DNA of 64,000 nt from Bacillota bacterium. GTDB taxonomy: Bacteria; Bacillota; Desulfotomaculia; Desulfotomaculales; Desulfallaceae. The notes under the pieces are model-generated. The model made no database searches, was not told the origin of the DNA, and saw only the letters and a list, made by a program, of their open reading frames with translations. The stretch spans positions 226,260 to 290,259 of the forward strand of contig JAEXOR010000065.1 of assembly GCA_023439185.1 (NCBI GenBank). The letters are read 5' to 3'. Both the position numbers and the translations under genes were made by a program. Each line of letters opens with the position of its first letter. Positions within the stretch are counted from its first letter, which is position 1. This document shows, one piece after another, positions 25,490-33,646 of this stretch.

Positions 25490-25531
25490 ATTACGCTAAA
25501 AATAACTTCAGTTGTTTATGTATAGCGTAAT
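25490..25531. promoter_or_regulatory. Inverted repeat upstream of hdrCBA
   Basis: Perfect 9-bp arms ATTACGCTA (25490-25498) and TAGCGTAAT (25523-25531), 24 bp apart and about 75 bases upstream of hdrC. The rest of the 25415-25686 gap is AT-rich with no convincing gene. A role as regulator binding site is an inference from symmetry. Confidence 0.4.
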
Positions 25532-25686
25532 TATTATATTATATATTAGATGTATCAGAAAATAAAGCGTAAACCAGAATAAATTTTATTGCCCCATGTT
25601 GTTTAATATTACGGATAGGCCGCATTCTCATTTTAAAGGGGTTGTTCTGTGTTAGCTATGACTTTACTCTGTTTGCAAGGTGGGGC

Positions 25687-27090
25687 TTATTTGGCGCGTA
25701 CCTTTACTGCGCTTTTTTCCAGCGCCTTATTGATGGGTATTACCGCTATCGCCACTACGGCGCCAAACAAAAGGGTAATTGCAATGGTAAGCGTTTCTGG
25801 AAAAATATGCCATAAGTATATATACAGAGAGGACAGGACCAGCGACATCAGCATTAAGGGAAACGCCACCACGAAGTACTTGAAAAATGTAATACGGCTG
25901 CCCCGCTTTTCCGCCATGCCGATTACAACGACGTTGGCCGAGGCGCCGATAATGGTGCCGTTGCCGCCAAGGCATGCGCCAAGAGAAAGCGACCACCAGA
26001 AAATGTTAAGCACGGTGGGATCAGTAATACCCATAATCTCTCCCATATCCTTAATCAGCGGGATCATGGTGGCCACGAATGGGATGTTGTCCACGAAGGC
26101 CGAGGCAATGCCGGAAAGCCACAATATCAGCATGGAGGTAGGGAGCAACTCTCCCCCGGTAATCTTCAGGGAGGCTTCCGCAATAGCTTCGATAACACCC
26201 ACCTTTTCCAAACTGCCTACCAGCACAAACAAGCCGATAAAGAAGAATATAACAGGCCACTCCACGTTATGCAGCGCGTGTTCCGGATCCTCTCGGCTTA
26301 TCAGCAGTAACAGGCTGGCCCCGGTGAGGGCGATGACCGAAGACTCCAAATGTACGTATTGGTGAATAATAAAACCTAGAATGGTCAACGCAAGAACAAA
26401 CAAACATTTCTTTAATAACCGCATGTCCTTTAGCTCTTCATGTTCGTTCAATTCCATAATTGTTTTCTGCCGTTCCGGGTCGGTCACAAGCTGTTTCCGG
26501 TAAATCAACCGCAGCATCGTCAAAGTGCAGACATATACCACCAACACGATGGGTGTAAGGTTGATTATAAAGTCCATAAAGCCAAGATGAGTGGCGCTAC
26601 CGATCATTATATTGGGTGGGTCGCCAATCAACGTAGCGGTACCGCCAATATTGGATGAAATAATTTCTGCAATCAAAATGGGAATAGGGCTGATTCTGAG
26701 CTTTTGAGCTATGGCGAACGTCACAGGCACAATCAGCAACACTGTGGTTACATTGTCCAGAAACGCTGATAGCAGAGCTGTTACCAGCGACAGGGCGGCC
26801 ATAATCTTGAGCGGTTCACCCTTGGAACTTTTGGCGGCCTTAATAGCCAAAAACTCAAACACGCCAGTCTGTCGGGTGATGCTGACAATGATCATCATGC
26901 CAACCAACAGTCCGATAGTGTTAAAATCTATTGCGTGCACTGCCTCTTCCGGGTCTAAAATCTTGGTTACGGCAATTAACGCCGCCCCTACCAGGGCGAT
27001 TACGGCCCGGTGAATTTTTTCAGAAACGATGATCGCGTAAGTAATTAGAAAAACCACTGTAGCAAAATAGATTTGTAAATGTTCAGGCAA
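25687..27090 (-). CDS. ArsB/NhaD-superfamily permease
   Basis: A 467-residue integral membrane protein with about 11-12 hydrophobic segments, of the ion-transporter superfamily that contains ArsB, NhaD and citrate/dicarboxylate carriers. Typical blocks are NTIGLLVGMMIIVSI, LSAFLDNVTTVLLIVPV, IGGTATLIGDPPNIMIGSA and, in the second half, SAFVDNIPFVATMIPL and GGNGTIIGASANVV. The paired DN and G-D/A-N loops form the two inverted repeats. A Na+/H+ antiporter or anion exporter role is likely, with the substrate not readable from sequence. It is monocistronic. Confidence 0.82.
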   Translation of the reverse strand: MPEHLQIYFATVVFLITYAIIVSEKIHRAVIALVGAALIAVTKILDPEEAVHAIDFNTIGLLVGMMIIVSITRQTGVFEFLAIKAAKSSKGEPLKIMAALSLVTALLSAFLDNVTTVLLIVPVTFAIAQKLRISPIPILIAEIISSNIGGTATLIGDPPNIMIGSATHLGFMDFIINLTPIVLVVYVCTLTMLRLIYRKQLVTDPERQKTIMELNEHEELKDMRLLKKCLFVLALTILGFIIHQYVHLESSVIALTGASLLLLISREDPEHALHNVEWPVIFFFIGLFVLVGSLEKVGVIEAIAEASLKITGGELLPTSMLILWLSGIASAFVDNIPFVATMIPLIKDMGEIMGITDPTVLNIFWWSLSLGACLGGNGTIIGASANVVVIGMAEKRGSRITFFKYFVVAFPLMLMSLVLSSLYIYLWHIFPETLTIAITLLFGAVVAIAVIPINKALEKSAVKVRAK

Positions 27091-27274
27091 ATTAATACCT
27101 CCCTTTTGAAGCTAAAAACGGCTCATATATTACTGACAACCGGTTTTTGCAATACTGGTCATACCTCTGACCTCCGATAACAGGTTAATAGAATTATATC
27201 AGCTTGTCGTTTTAAAGACAATTACTTGATTAAAAATTTTTGGTTTGATCAACCAGGTTACGTATAAGGCTTTT

Positions 27275-27324
27275 TAAATCTAAGGGGGAGCAGTATTTAG
27301 GAATGCTGCTCCCCCTTAGATTTA
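27275..27324. terminator. Strong 19-bp-stem terminator
   Basis: Perfect 19-bp inverted repeat (27275-27293 with 27306-27324, 12-nt loop), with AAAA on one side and a T-run on the minus-strand side. It lies just downstream of the chemoreceptor gene ending at 27350 and would insulate the permease gene. Confidence 0.9.
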
Positions 27325-27349
27325 AAACCGATATTTTACAGGCTTCAAG

Positions 27350-29221
27350 CTATCTGTTTTCGCTTTCGTCAATCTTAAACTTGACCACGATGTTTTGCAT
27401 TTCAGTGGCCATATTGGCAAGCTTCTGGGCGGTGGCGGATACCTCTTGGCTGGTGGCAGCTATCTGTTCGCTGGCGTTGGTAAGCTGCTGCGTACCCTCA
27501 TCGGCCTGTTTGGCACCTTCGGCAACGCTTAAAATTAACTCCGTGTTCACTTCAACGGCTTTAATTATCTGTTCCAATGAAAGCCCGGCATTATTGGCGA
27601 CATTAACACCCTCTTTTACTTCGTCGTCACCTTGCTTTATTGCATTCACAGCCTCTTTCATGCCGAACTGAATTTCTTTTACCAGACCGATTATTTCCCT
27701 GGCAGCATTAGCAGATTGCTCGGCCAGTTGGCGTACTTCTTCCGCCACCACTGCAAAGCCACGCCCGTGTTCTCCGGCCCGGGCGGCCTCAATGGCGGCA
27801 TTAAGCGCTAAGAGATTGGTTTGATCCGCTATACTCGTAATGGTACTGATTATCTCTCCAATCTGTTTAGATTGCTTGTCAAGTTTTTGAATTACATCAG
27901 AAATATTTTTAGATGCTATAGCAATTGAGTTTATTTTTTCAATAGTATCTCGAACTGCCCTGTTTCCTTCTCCTGCCACTTTTTGAACCTGCCCGGATTC
28001 CCGTGCGGCAATCTCCGCATTCTCTTTTCCGTGACCGGATGTGGCTGCCACTTCGTTTGCAGTGCTGGCCATTTCTTCAACGGTGGCACTGACCTCTTCA
28101 CTGGAGGAAGCTAAATCCTGACTACTTGTGTATAGTTCGTCAGAATTCTTTTTAATTCCCGCAATGAGTTCACGCAAGTCAACTATAGTTTCGTTAAAAG
28201 CGTGAGCCAGTTCTCCAATTTCGTCTTTTGATTTAACTTGCACGTTTTTGGTCAAATTGCCTTCCGCTAACGATAAAAGCCCATCTTTTAAGGAATTTAA
28301 AGGGGCAATGGTTTTGTTGCTCAGCAAGATGCCAAGTAATGCGGCGAGCAGTGCGCCTATAGCCATGATGATTAAAGTATTCTGCACTATGCTGTTTGCT
28401 TCGGCTACAATCTCCTTTGTTGTCTCCTGTGTCACAACCACCCATTTTAGGTATGGTGTGTTACAATAGCATGATTGCCAGCTTTCGCCTTCGCTTGTAT
28501 ACTCCATAGTGCCATTCTGCCCTTTCAGCCCGGCTTCAACGGGACCCACGGCGGAAAAATCCGTACGTTCGATAGCTATTTGAGTGTCAGGATGTACTAC
28601 TACTTTACCGGTACCGTCGGTTATATACGAGTAGCCGGTCTTGCCTGTTTTTGCTTCACTTAGAATATCATCCAAACCGGCCAGGGATAAAGATATTTGA
28701 AACACTCCAATGAGTACGTCGTCTTTCTTGATTGGAGCGCCGACAACAACGATGGGTTTTTCATTAGAACGGGAAACTATAACATCACTTATGGAGTAAT
28801 CTTTTCCGGCCATAATATCTGTGAAATATGAACGATCATGCAAATCTAAGAGTTCTCCGTCATCGGATCGTGCAATTTGCATCCCATTCACGTTTATTAC
28901 CCCAATTACGTCTATATCTTCATAGTGTTCTTTGAGCGGAGTGATTAAGAATTTTAGCTCCTGTGGGTTCATTGTATTGACGTTGGCCGTATTACCCAAG
29001 GAAGTGGCTAAATCAACTTTTTCCTTGATTAGTTGATCAACCTGGCTAGTCAGTTGCTTTGCCACCAGCATATTATTTTGGTGCACGTTATTAATCAATT
29101 CATTCTTCACGCTGATACTCGTCCATATGCCCCCCGCCAGCAACGGCATTATGGCAACTAAAACAAAAAAAACTATAAGTTTAAACCTAAGGCTCGTCAC
29201 CTTTTTAAAACCTGTTTTCAT
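27350..29221 (-). CDS. Methyl-accepting chemotaxis protein with extracellular Cache domain
   Basis: A 623-residue chemoreceptor. A first membrane helix (FKLIVFFVLVAIMPLLAGGI) and a second near residue 285 (LIIMAIGALLAALLGILL) enclose an extracytoplasmic dCache-type sensor, with TGYSYITDGTGKVVVHPD and SYFTDIMAGKDYSISDV typical of amino- and organic-acid-sensing Cache domains. A HAMP linker follows, then the signalling domain with hairpin tip QTNLLALNAAIEAARAGEHG and EVRQLAEQSANAAREI. It would signal to CheA/CheW. Being next to the sulfonate island, it might sense a related acid, but nothing in the sequence proves that. Confidence 0.93.
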   Translation of the reverse strand: MKTGFKKVTSLRFKLIVFFVLVAIMPLLAGGIWTSISVKNELINNVHQNNMLVAKQLTSQVDQLIKEKVDLATSLGNTANVNTMNPQELKFLITPLKEHYEDIDVIGVINVNGMQIARSDDGELLDLHDRSYFTDIMAGKDYSISDVIVSRSNEKPIVVVGAPIKKDDVLIGVFQISLSLAGLDDILSEAKTGKTGYSYITDGTGKVVVHPDTQIAIERTDFSAVGPVEAGLKGQNGTMEYTSEGESWQSCYCNTPYLKWVVVTQETTKEIVAEANSIVQNTLIIMAIGALLAALLGILLSNKTIAPLNSLKDGLLSLAEGNLTKNVQVKSKDEIGELAHAFNETIVDLRELIAGIKKNSDELYTSSQDLASSSEEVSATVEEMASTANEVAATSGHGKENAEIAARESGQVQKVAGEGNRAVRDTIEKINSIAIASKNISDVIQKLDKQSKQIGEIISTITSIADQTNLLALNAAIEAARAGEHGRGFAVVAEEVRQLAEQSANAAREIIGLVKEIQFGMKEAVNAIKQGDDEVKEGVNVANNAGLSLEQIIKAVEVNTELILSVAEGAKQADEGTQQLTNASEQIAATSQEVSATAQKLANMATEMQNIVVKFKIDESENR

Positions 29222-29373
29222 AAAAATATATACCTCCTGCTCTATGACATACTCATAAACACACCATGCAAATATACCATAATTGCAATTTGCTTTTGCC
29301 CCTTATTTTTACAATACAAAATAAAGTAAAGCCATGACTGATTTAAGCTATAAGCTTTGCTTTTTAAATCATT

Positions 29374-30420
29374 TTATAGTATAAGTTTTTCAATACCAAG
29401 AACAGCAGCTATATCGTTAAGTTCGTTTAATAAAACAGCGTCAATAGGAATGCCCTCCTTTAACCTTTGACTGGTTTTTATATTCTTTCGCTCTCCCGGA
29501 ATTAAGATATGATCATAGCCTTTTGCCCCAGGAACGGATTTTATTTCAGCTATCATGTGTTCCACGCGATTAAGATATTCATCCTTGGGCATAAAAGGCT
29601 CAATATTCATGGCCATGAAAAAATGGCCAATATTTACCGGTTTCTGGCTATCATCGTAAATCCAGCCCACGTGATTACCATAAGCTGCACCACTAACTAC
29701 ACCCGACAATATTTCCACAGCTAAAGCCATTGCGTATCCTTTAGCACCACCAACAGGAAGCACAGCTCCTTTTAAAGCTTTTTGAGCATCCGTTGTTGAA
29801 TTACCATCAGCATCAATAGCCCACCCCTCGGGTATAGGACGGTTTTCTTTGGCTGCCAGGATAATATTTCCCCTGGCCACGTTGCTGGACGACATGTCAA
29901 CTATAATCGGCTGACCATCGCGAGGAAAACCAAATGAAATTGGGTTGGTTCCCAAATATGGTTTTCTGCCCCCCCAAGGTGGAATGCCGGGGGGGGAATT
30001 GGTAAGAGCGATACCAATCATACCGGCATTGGCAGCCATTTTACAATAATACGTGGCAGCGCCAAAATGATTGCTATGCCGGGCCGATACCACTCCACAG
30101 CCGGCTTCTATAGCTGTTTCAATAGCTTTTTCCATTGCCCGCACAGACACCAGTTGACCTAAACCGTTATTTCCATCCAGCAAAAACACAGAATAAGCTA
30201 TGCGTGTGAATTTTATATTCGGACGGGGATTTATACGGCCACTTTGTAACCTTGTAAGGTAGACGGGCAGACGGCTAATTCCGTGGGTGTCAATGCCGTC
30301 AAGGCTGGTGTCCACCAGGACATCGGCCGTGATTTCGGCATCTTTTGAGGGAACACCCGCTCCCTTTAATAGACTTAAACAAAAATTTTTTAAATCTATC
30401 GCTGCAATATTATAATTCAT
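29374..30420 (-). CDS. Ldh2-family dehydrogenase, probable (R)-sulfolactate dehydrogenase (ComC-like)
   Basis: A 348-residue NAD(P)-dependent 2-hydroxyacid dehydrogenase of the malate/L-lactate (Ldh2/MdhII/YiaK) fold. The catalytic region DGIDTHGISRLP, the SNHFGAATYYCKMAA segment, SPPGIPPWGGRKPYLGTNP and the GGAKGYAMALAVEILSG block are intact. ComC, which interconverts (R)-sulfolactate and sulfopyruvate, belongs to this family, and the gene adjoins suyAB. That context, not a specific residue, supports the substrate. Malate, ureidoglycolate or lactate are alternatives. It has its own promoter with a regulator palindrome matching the one at suyA. Confidence 0.8.
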   Translation of the reverse strand: MNYNIAAIDLKNFCLSLLKGAGVPSKDAEITADVLVDTSLDGIDTHGISRLPVYLTRLQSGRINPRPNIKFTRIAYSVFLLDGNNGLGQLVSVRAMEKAIETAIEAGCGVVSARHSNHFGAATYYCKMAANAGMIGIALTNSPPGIPPWGGRKPYLGTNPISFGFPRDGQPIIVDMSSSNVARGNIILAAKENRPIPEGWAIDADGNSTTDAQKALKGAVLPVGGAKGYAMALAVEILSGVVSGAAYGNHVGWIYDDSQKPVNIGHFFMAMNIEPFMPKDEYLNRVEHMIAEIKSVPGAKGYDHILIPGERKNIKTSQRLKEGIPIDAVLLNELNDIAAVLGIEKLIL

Positions 30421-30463
30421 AAACTTAACTTCTCCTTAAATTTCTACCGCTGTTTGTTGTATA

Positions 30464-30540
30464 AGGTATGTTGTCTTAGGTATGTGGTCCTACCACTTAT
30501 AAACAAGCAAATTATACCAGCTAATTTTGCACATTGTCAA
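30464..30540 (-). promoter_or_regulatory. Promoter and FadR-type operator of the dehydrogenase gene
   Basis: On the minus strand TTGACA (30540-30535), an 18-bp spacer and TATAAT (30516-30511) form a near-consensus promoter. TGGTCCTACCA (complement identical in pattern, 30485-30495) lies about 15 bases downstream of the -10 box, over the likely transcript start. It fits the TGGTnnnACCA site of FadR-subfamily GntR regulators. The surrounding 38 bases (30464-30501) are closely repeated at 32394-32431. Confidence 0.7.
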
Positions 30541-30559
30541 TCACATTTAGCAGTTAAGT

Positions 30560-30597
30560 ATAAAAAAATACCTTCTATAGATATAAACTATAGAAGG
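30560..30597 (-). terminator. Terminator after suyAB
   Basis: CCTTCTATAG / CTATAGAAGG (10-bp perfect stem, 7-nt loop, 30571-30597) is followed on the minus strand by TATTTTTTTATA. It ends the suyAB transcript before the separately promoted dehydrogenase gene. Confidence 0.85.
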
Positions 30598-30698
30598 CTT
30601 ACACAAAAGAACATCTATTGAAACGGGTGGGAGGAGATAGGGGTTAAGACATGTATGCTTTTAAATTTCAATACTTAATTGAAATTGGCAACGGCCGT

Positions 30699-31865
30699 CT
30701 ACGCGCTGCGATAAAGCTTAGTGAATACAAATTCCTGATGGCCGAGTGCTTCAGCGCATGCCAGGCGGCCGTTACAAACACGAATCATCATGTCCAGCAA
30801 AGCATCTGCAGCTTGATCCAAATTCATTTCACGACGTAAAATACCGCTTACGTTAACGTCGATATGTTCCTTCATGTCTACTACAGTGAGGGGGTTGGCG
30901 GAAAGCTTGATTACCGGCTCAATTGGGTTTCCTATAATATTGCCCTGGCCTGTGGGGAAGAAGTGTACCACGGCACCGGACGCCGCCCACAACGTTACGG
31001 CTTCGGCTGCGGCAGATGATGTATCCATGTACCACAAACCTTTGGAGGTTGGAGCCTCAGCGGGCTTTAATACCCCGACATAATTCAAGCTACCGATCTT
31101 TTGCAAATTACCTAAGGCCTTTTCTTCAATAGTAGTTAACCCGCCTGCGATATTACCCTTGGTGGGCTGGGAGCCCGAAAGATCAACGCCTTGACTTAAA
31201 ATAAATTCGTTGTATTCATTGAAGATTTTGTAGTAAGCTTCACCTACTTCGGGAGTGGCGGCGTGTTCCTTGCAAATGTCTTCCGCGCCTGTGATCTCTG
31301 AAGTTTCACCAAAACTGCAGGTGGCGCCCGCGGCCACAAGTCTTTCCAAAGCTCTGCCGACTGTGGGGTTGGATGCAAGGCCGGATGTGGTGTCGGATTC
31401 ACCGCATTTTACCGAGACGTACAGCTCGTCCACAGAGCATTCTTCTTTTTGAAGTTCTGAAGCCCATTGAGAGTATTCCTGAGCTTTCCAGGAAGCCATC
31501 TCAATCGTTTTATGCTGACCGTTTCGCTCAATGCCAAAGCCGCATACCGGCTTACCGGTTTTGGCAATACCTTCAACAACAACGTTAGTCCACTCGGTTT
31601 CAATGCCAATCACTACAACCGCCGCAACGTTGGGGTTGCTGCCAATTCCAATCAAGGTCCGGAAGAACAGTTCCAAGTCTTCACCAAACTGCAAACGGCC
31701 ATACGCATGCGGCAGGGCTAATGTACCCTTGACGTTATGGGCGACTGCTTCACATGCTGCATTGGAAAGATCGTCAAGAGGTAAAATAGCAACATGATTA
31801 CGGATACCTACTCTGCCATTTTCACGGCGATAAGCCATAAATTTAGGGAATTTATAATCTGACAT
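30699..31865 (-). CDS. suyB: (2R)-3-sulfolactate sulfo-lyase large subunit SuyB
   Basis: A 388-residue UxaA-family protein that with SuyA eliminates sulfite from 3-sulfolactate to give pyruvate. The family opening GRVGIRNHVAILPLDDLSN, the metal-site signature VSVKCGESDTTSGLASNPTV and the C-terminal FFPTGQGNIIGNPIEPVIKL, then CNGRLACAEALGHQEFV, are present. SuyB is a separate subunit of this length, whereas altronate dehydratase UxaA is usually one chain of about 490 residues. The small subunit lies 4 bases upstream. Galactarate/altronate dehydratase activity remains an alternative; the neighbouring dehydrogenase, sulfite-type exporter and regulator favour sulfolactate. Confidence 0.82.
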   Translation of the reverse strand: MSDYKFPKFMAYRRENGRVGIRNHVAILPLDDLSNAACEAVAHNVKGTLALPHAYGRLQFGEDLELFFRTLIGIGSNPNVAAVVVIGIETEWTNVVVEGIAKTGKPVCGFGIERNGQHKTIEMASWKAQEYSQWASELQKEECSVDELYVSVKCGESDTTSGLASNPTVGRALERLVAAGATCSFGETSEITGAEDICKEHAATPEVGEAYYKIFNEYNEFILSQGVDLSGSQPTKGNIAGGLTTIEEKALGNLQKIGSLNYVGVLKPAEAPTSKGLWYMDTSSAAAEAVTLWAASGAVVHFFPTGQGNIIGNPIEPVIKLSANPLTVVDMKEHIDVNVSGILRREMNLDQAADALLDMMIRVCNGRLACAEALGHQEFVFTKLYRSA

Positions 31866-31869
31866 AGAT

Positions 31870-32154
31870 TTACCACCTCGCAGTTTTTAAGTTATGGGTA
31901 TGAACGTGTTCGCCCTTTGCAATCGGTGCAACAACCTTACCAATGGGGCGGTTGTATTTAATAATCGAATTCCCTACTTCAACATCTGCCATAGCAATTT
32001 TATGACCGATTTTAATGTCGTTCTTGGCAGTGATTTCGACTGTGGCATCATTTGACATTACCCAGCCTTCTACAGTTTCCCCTGCCTTGATTTCTTTTAC
32101 TGCTACGCCTACTGAATCTTTTTCGTCATGAATAATGAAATAAGGTTGATTCAT
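31870..32154 (-). CDS. suyA: (2R)-3-sulfolactate sulfo-lyase small subunit SuyA
   Basis: A 94-residue SAF-domain protein homologous to the N-terminal part of UxaA. Recognisable SuyA features are FIIHDEKDSVGVAVKEI, VEGWVMSNDATVEI, IGHKIAMADVEVG, the PIGKVVAPIAKGEHVHTHNL stretch and the terminal KTARW. It probably closes over the active site of SuyB. ATG 32154 follows GGGAGGATAACC. The gene has an unusually long leader of about 260 bases with an inverted repeat and a miniature ORF. Confidence 0.85.
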   Translation of the reverse strand: MNQPYFIIHDEKDSVGVAVKEIKAGETVEGWVMSNDATVEITAKNDIKIGHKIAMADVEVGNSIIKYNRPIGKVVAPIAKGEHVHTHNLKTARW

Positions 32155-32231
32155 TTACTGGTTATCCTCCCTTCGGAATTTGTTATAACTTAATTATGAA
32201 ACCAAAGTATGAAACGACCAAGCAATTAATG

Positions 32232-32246
32232 CTATAAAAGCGCCAT
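32232..32246 (-). CDS. Four-codon leader ORF upstream of suyA
   Basis: On the minus strand a perfect GGAGGTGAT (32257-32249) stands six bases before ATG GCG CTT TTA TAG, encoding M-A-L-L. The stop is 77 bases before suyA. Such strong initiation signals on so short a frame suggest a translated leader that could influence suyA expression by ribosome occupancy. Chance is possible; there is no direct evidence of translation. Confidence 0.35.
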   Translation of the reverse strand: MALL

Positions 32247-32310
32247 TGATCACCTCCGCGATTGTACTATAACCGTGGTAAGTTACAGTATGGAAAATCT
32301 ATTTCTATTG

Positions 32311-32381
32311 CATAAACATTTTTGGCCATGTAGAAATACTAGTGTAACTATCTTTACAACTGCCGGCCCAAAATGTTTATG
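32311..32381. promoter_or_regulatory. Long inverted repeat in the suyA leader
   Basis: Arms CATAAACATTTTTGGCC (32311-32327) and GGCCCAAAATGTTTATG (32365-32381) pair over 17 positions with one mismatch, around a 37-base loop. It lies between the suyA promoter and the coding sequence. It could be a two-site operator or an RNA stem in the leader. The remaining parts of the 32155-32634 gap hold the mini ORF, promoter and operator; no other gene is seen. Confidence 0.6.
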
Positions 32382-32393
32382 ACGCAATGTGTC

Positions 32394-32457
32394 AGGTATG
32401 TTATCAGAGGTCTGTGGTTCTACCAATTATATTACTCTCGTTTTTTTTAAATGTCAA
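32394..32457 (-). promoter_or_regulatory. Promoter and FadR-type operator of suyAB
   Basis: On the minus strand TTGACA (32457-32452) precedes TAATAT (17-bp spacing) or TATAAT (20-bp spacing). TATAAT (32431-32426) runs directly into TGGTAGAACCA (32425-32415), a perfect TGGTnnnACCA palindrome, so a bound regulator would block the polymerase. The 38 bases 32394-32431 match the element at the dehydrogenase promoter at most positions. Confidence 0.7.
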
Positions 32458-32634
32458 CTGATTATTTAACTATTTAGCCATATTTATGATTGCAATTTTT
32501 TAGTTTTGCATACAAGCATACAAAGCTGTGCATCAAATCCAATATTGCGTAAATAGAGGCAAGGTGCTATATTACATTTAATTGGTATGATATCTGATGT
32601 ATAAGCGCATAGGTATGACAGAGGGAGAATAAAA

Positions 32635-33366
32635 ATGATTGACGTTTTTTCTGTAATTGCCGCATTTTTAGCCGGGTTAATTAAAACTACTTTTGGTGTT
32701 GGAGCCGGGGTATTTTTAACACCGATTTTGTCCATAAATATGGACCCCAAAGTTGCCGTTGCACTGCTGGCTCCCTTGATGCTGCTTACAGACCTGTCCG
32801 CAATCGGATTGCATTGGAAAAAATGGGATATGAGCCATATTAAAGTACTTATTCCAGGGGAGGTTATCGGGGTTTTTATTGGAAGCTATTACCTGGCCTG
32901 GGCTTCACCTAATATTATCCAGGTAACTATTGGTATTGTGGCCATGGCATTCTCAGCATTACAAATTTTACGGCAACAAAAATCTGAATTCTTTACCAAC
33001 TTAAACATGAAACCTGTGCATGGAGCCTTTATCAGTATCTTTGCAGGTGCCGCGTCTGCGGTTGCCCACTCGGGTGGTATAATTGTATCTATTTATCTTG
33101 TTACCCTGGGAATGGCAAAACATACTTTTGTTGCCACTTTAGTAATATTTTTATTTGTTGGTGATGTTCTCAAAACATTTCTTTTTTCAAATTTAGGAGT
33201 TTTAAACTCTACTATTTTTATTGAAGGAATTAAATTAACGCCGGTTTTACTTTTGGGCAGTTGGATAGGTGGTAGAATAATTAATAAAATAACCGACAAG
33301 CAGTTTATTTTAATTGTAAATATTTTAATATTCCTTAGCGGATTTTTCTTAATTATTAAGGATTAA
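32635..33366 (+). CDS. TauE/SafE-family exporter, probable sulfite exporter
   Basis: A 243-residue membrane protein with about eight hydrophobic helices, of the DUF81/TauE/SafE family. The two half-repeats show FLAGLIKTTFGVGAGVFLTP near the start and FISIFAGAASAVAHSGGII in the middle. TauE-type proteins are proposed to export sulfite or related anions during sulfonate breakdown. Being divergent from suyAB, it is well placed to relieve sulfite toxicity. Uptake of an anion is also possible within this family. Confidence 0.8.
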   Translation: MIDVFSVIAAFLAGLIKTTFGVGAGVFLTPILSINMDPKVAVALLAPLMLLTDLSAIGLHWKKWDMSHIKVLIPGEVIGVFIGSYYLAWASPNIIQVTIGIVAMAFSALQILRQQKSEFFTNLNMKPVHGAFISIFAGAASAVAHSGGIIVSIYLVTLGMAKHTFVATLVIFLFVGDVLKTFLFSNLGVLNSTIFIEGIKLTPVLLLGSWIGGRIINKITDKQFILIVNILIFLSGFFLIIKD

Positions 33367-33440
33367 ATATTTTATTGCCAAGTTTAAAAAGTTGATTGCC
33401 TAAAAGATGATAAATTGATATAATCTATTAAACTGATGTC

Positions 33441-33460
33441 TGAGGTAGGAGGTATGACCA
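33441..33460 (+). promoter_or_regulatory. Degenerate third copy of the island operator
   Basis: The 20 bases ending GGTATGACCA match the suyA-side element at 14 positions, preserving GAGGT and GGTnnnACCA, but the first T of the palindrome is A. It lies 187 bases before the TAXI receptor gene, in a 279-base AT-rich gap with no gene. A weak regulator site is inferred. Confidence 0.4.
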
Positions 33461-33646
33461 AGATTTTGCAAGGCTATTTATTTATTTTGATAATTGAATA
33501 ACGTCGGTTTTGGGGGGTGGTATATGTTTTAGTTATATTTATGTTGCGGGGAAATAGTTAATTTTGGGTGTGATGTAAAGAAAATCAAGAATTAAATATT
33601 TTATGCTCATCGTAATGAAAACATTCACAAAAGGAGGGTTAAAGCA

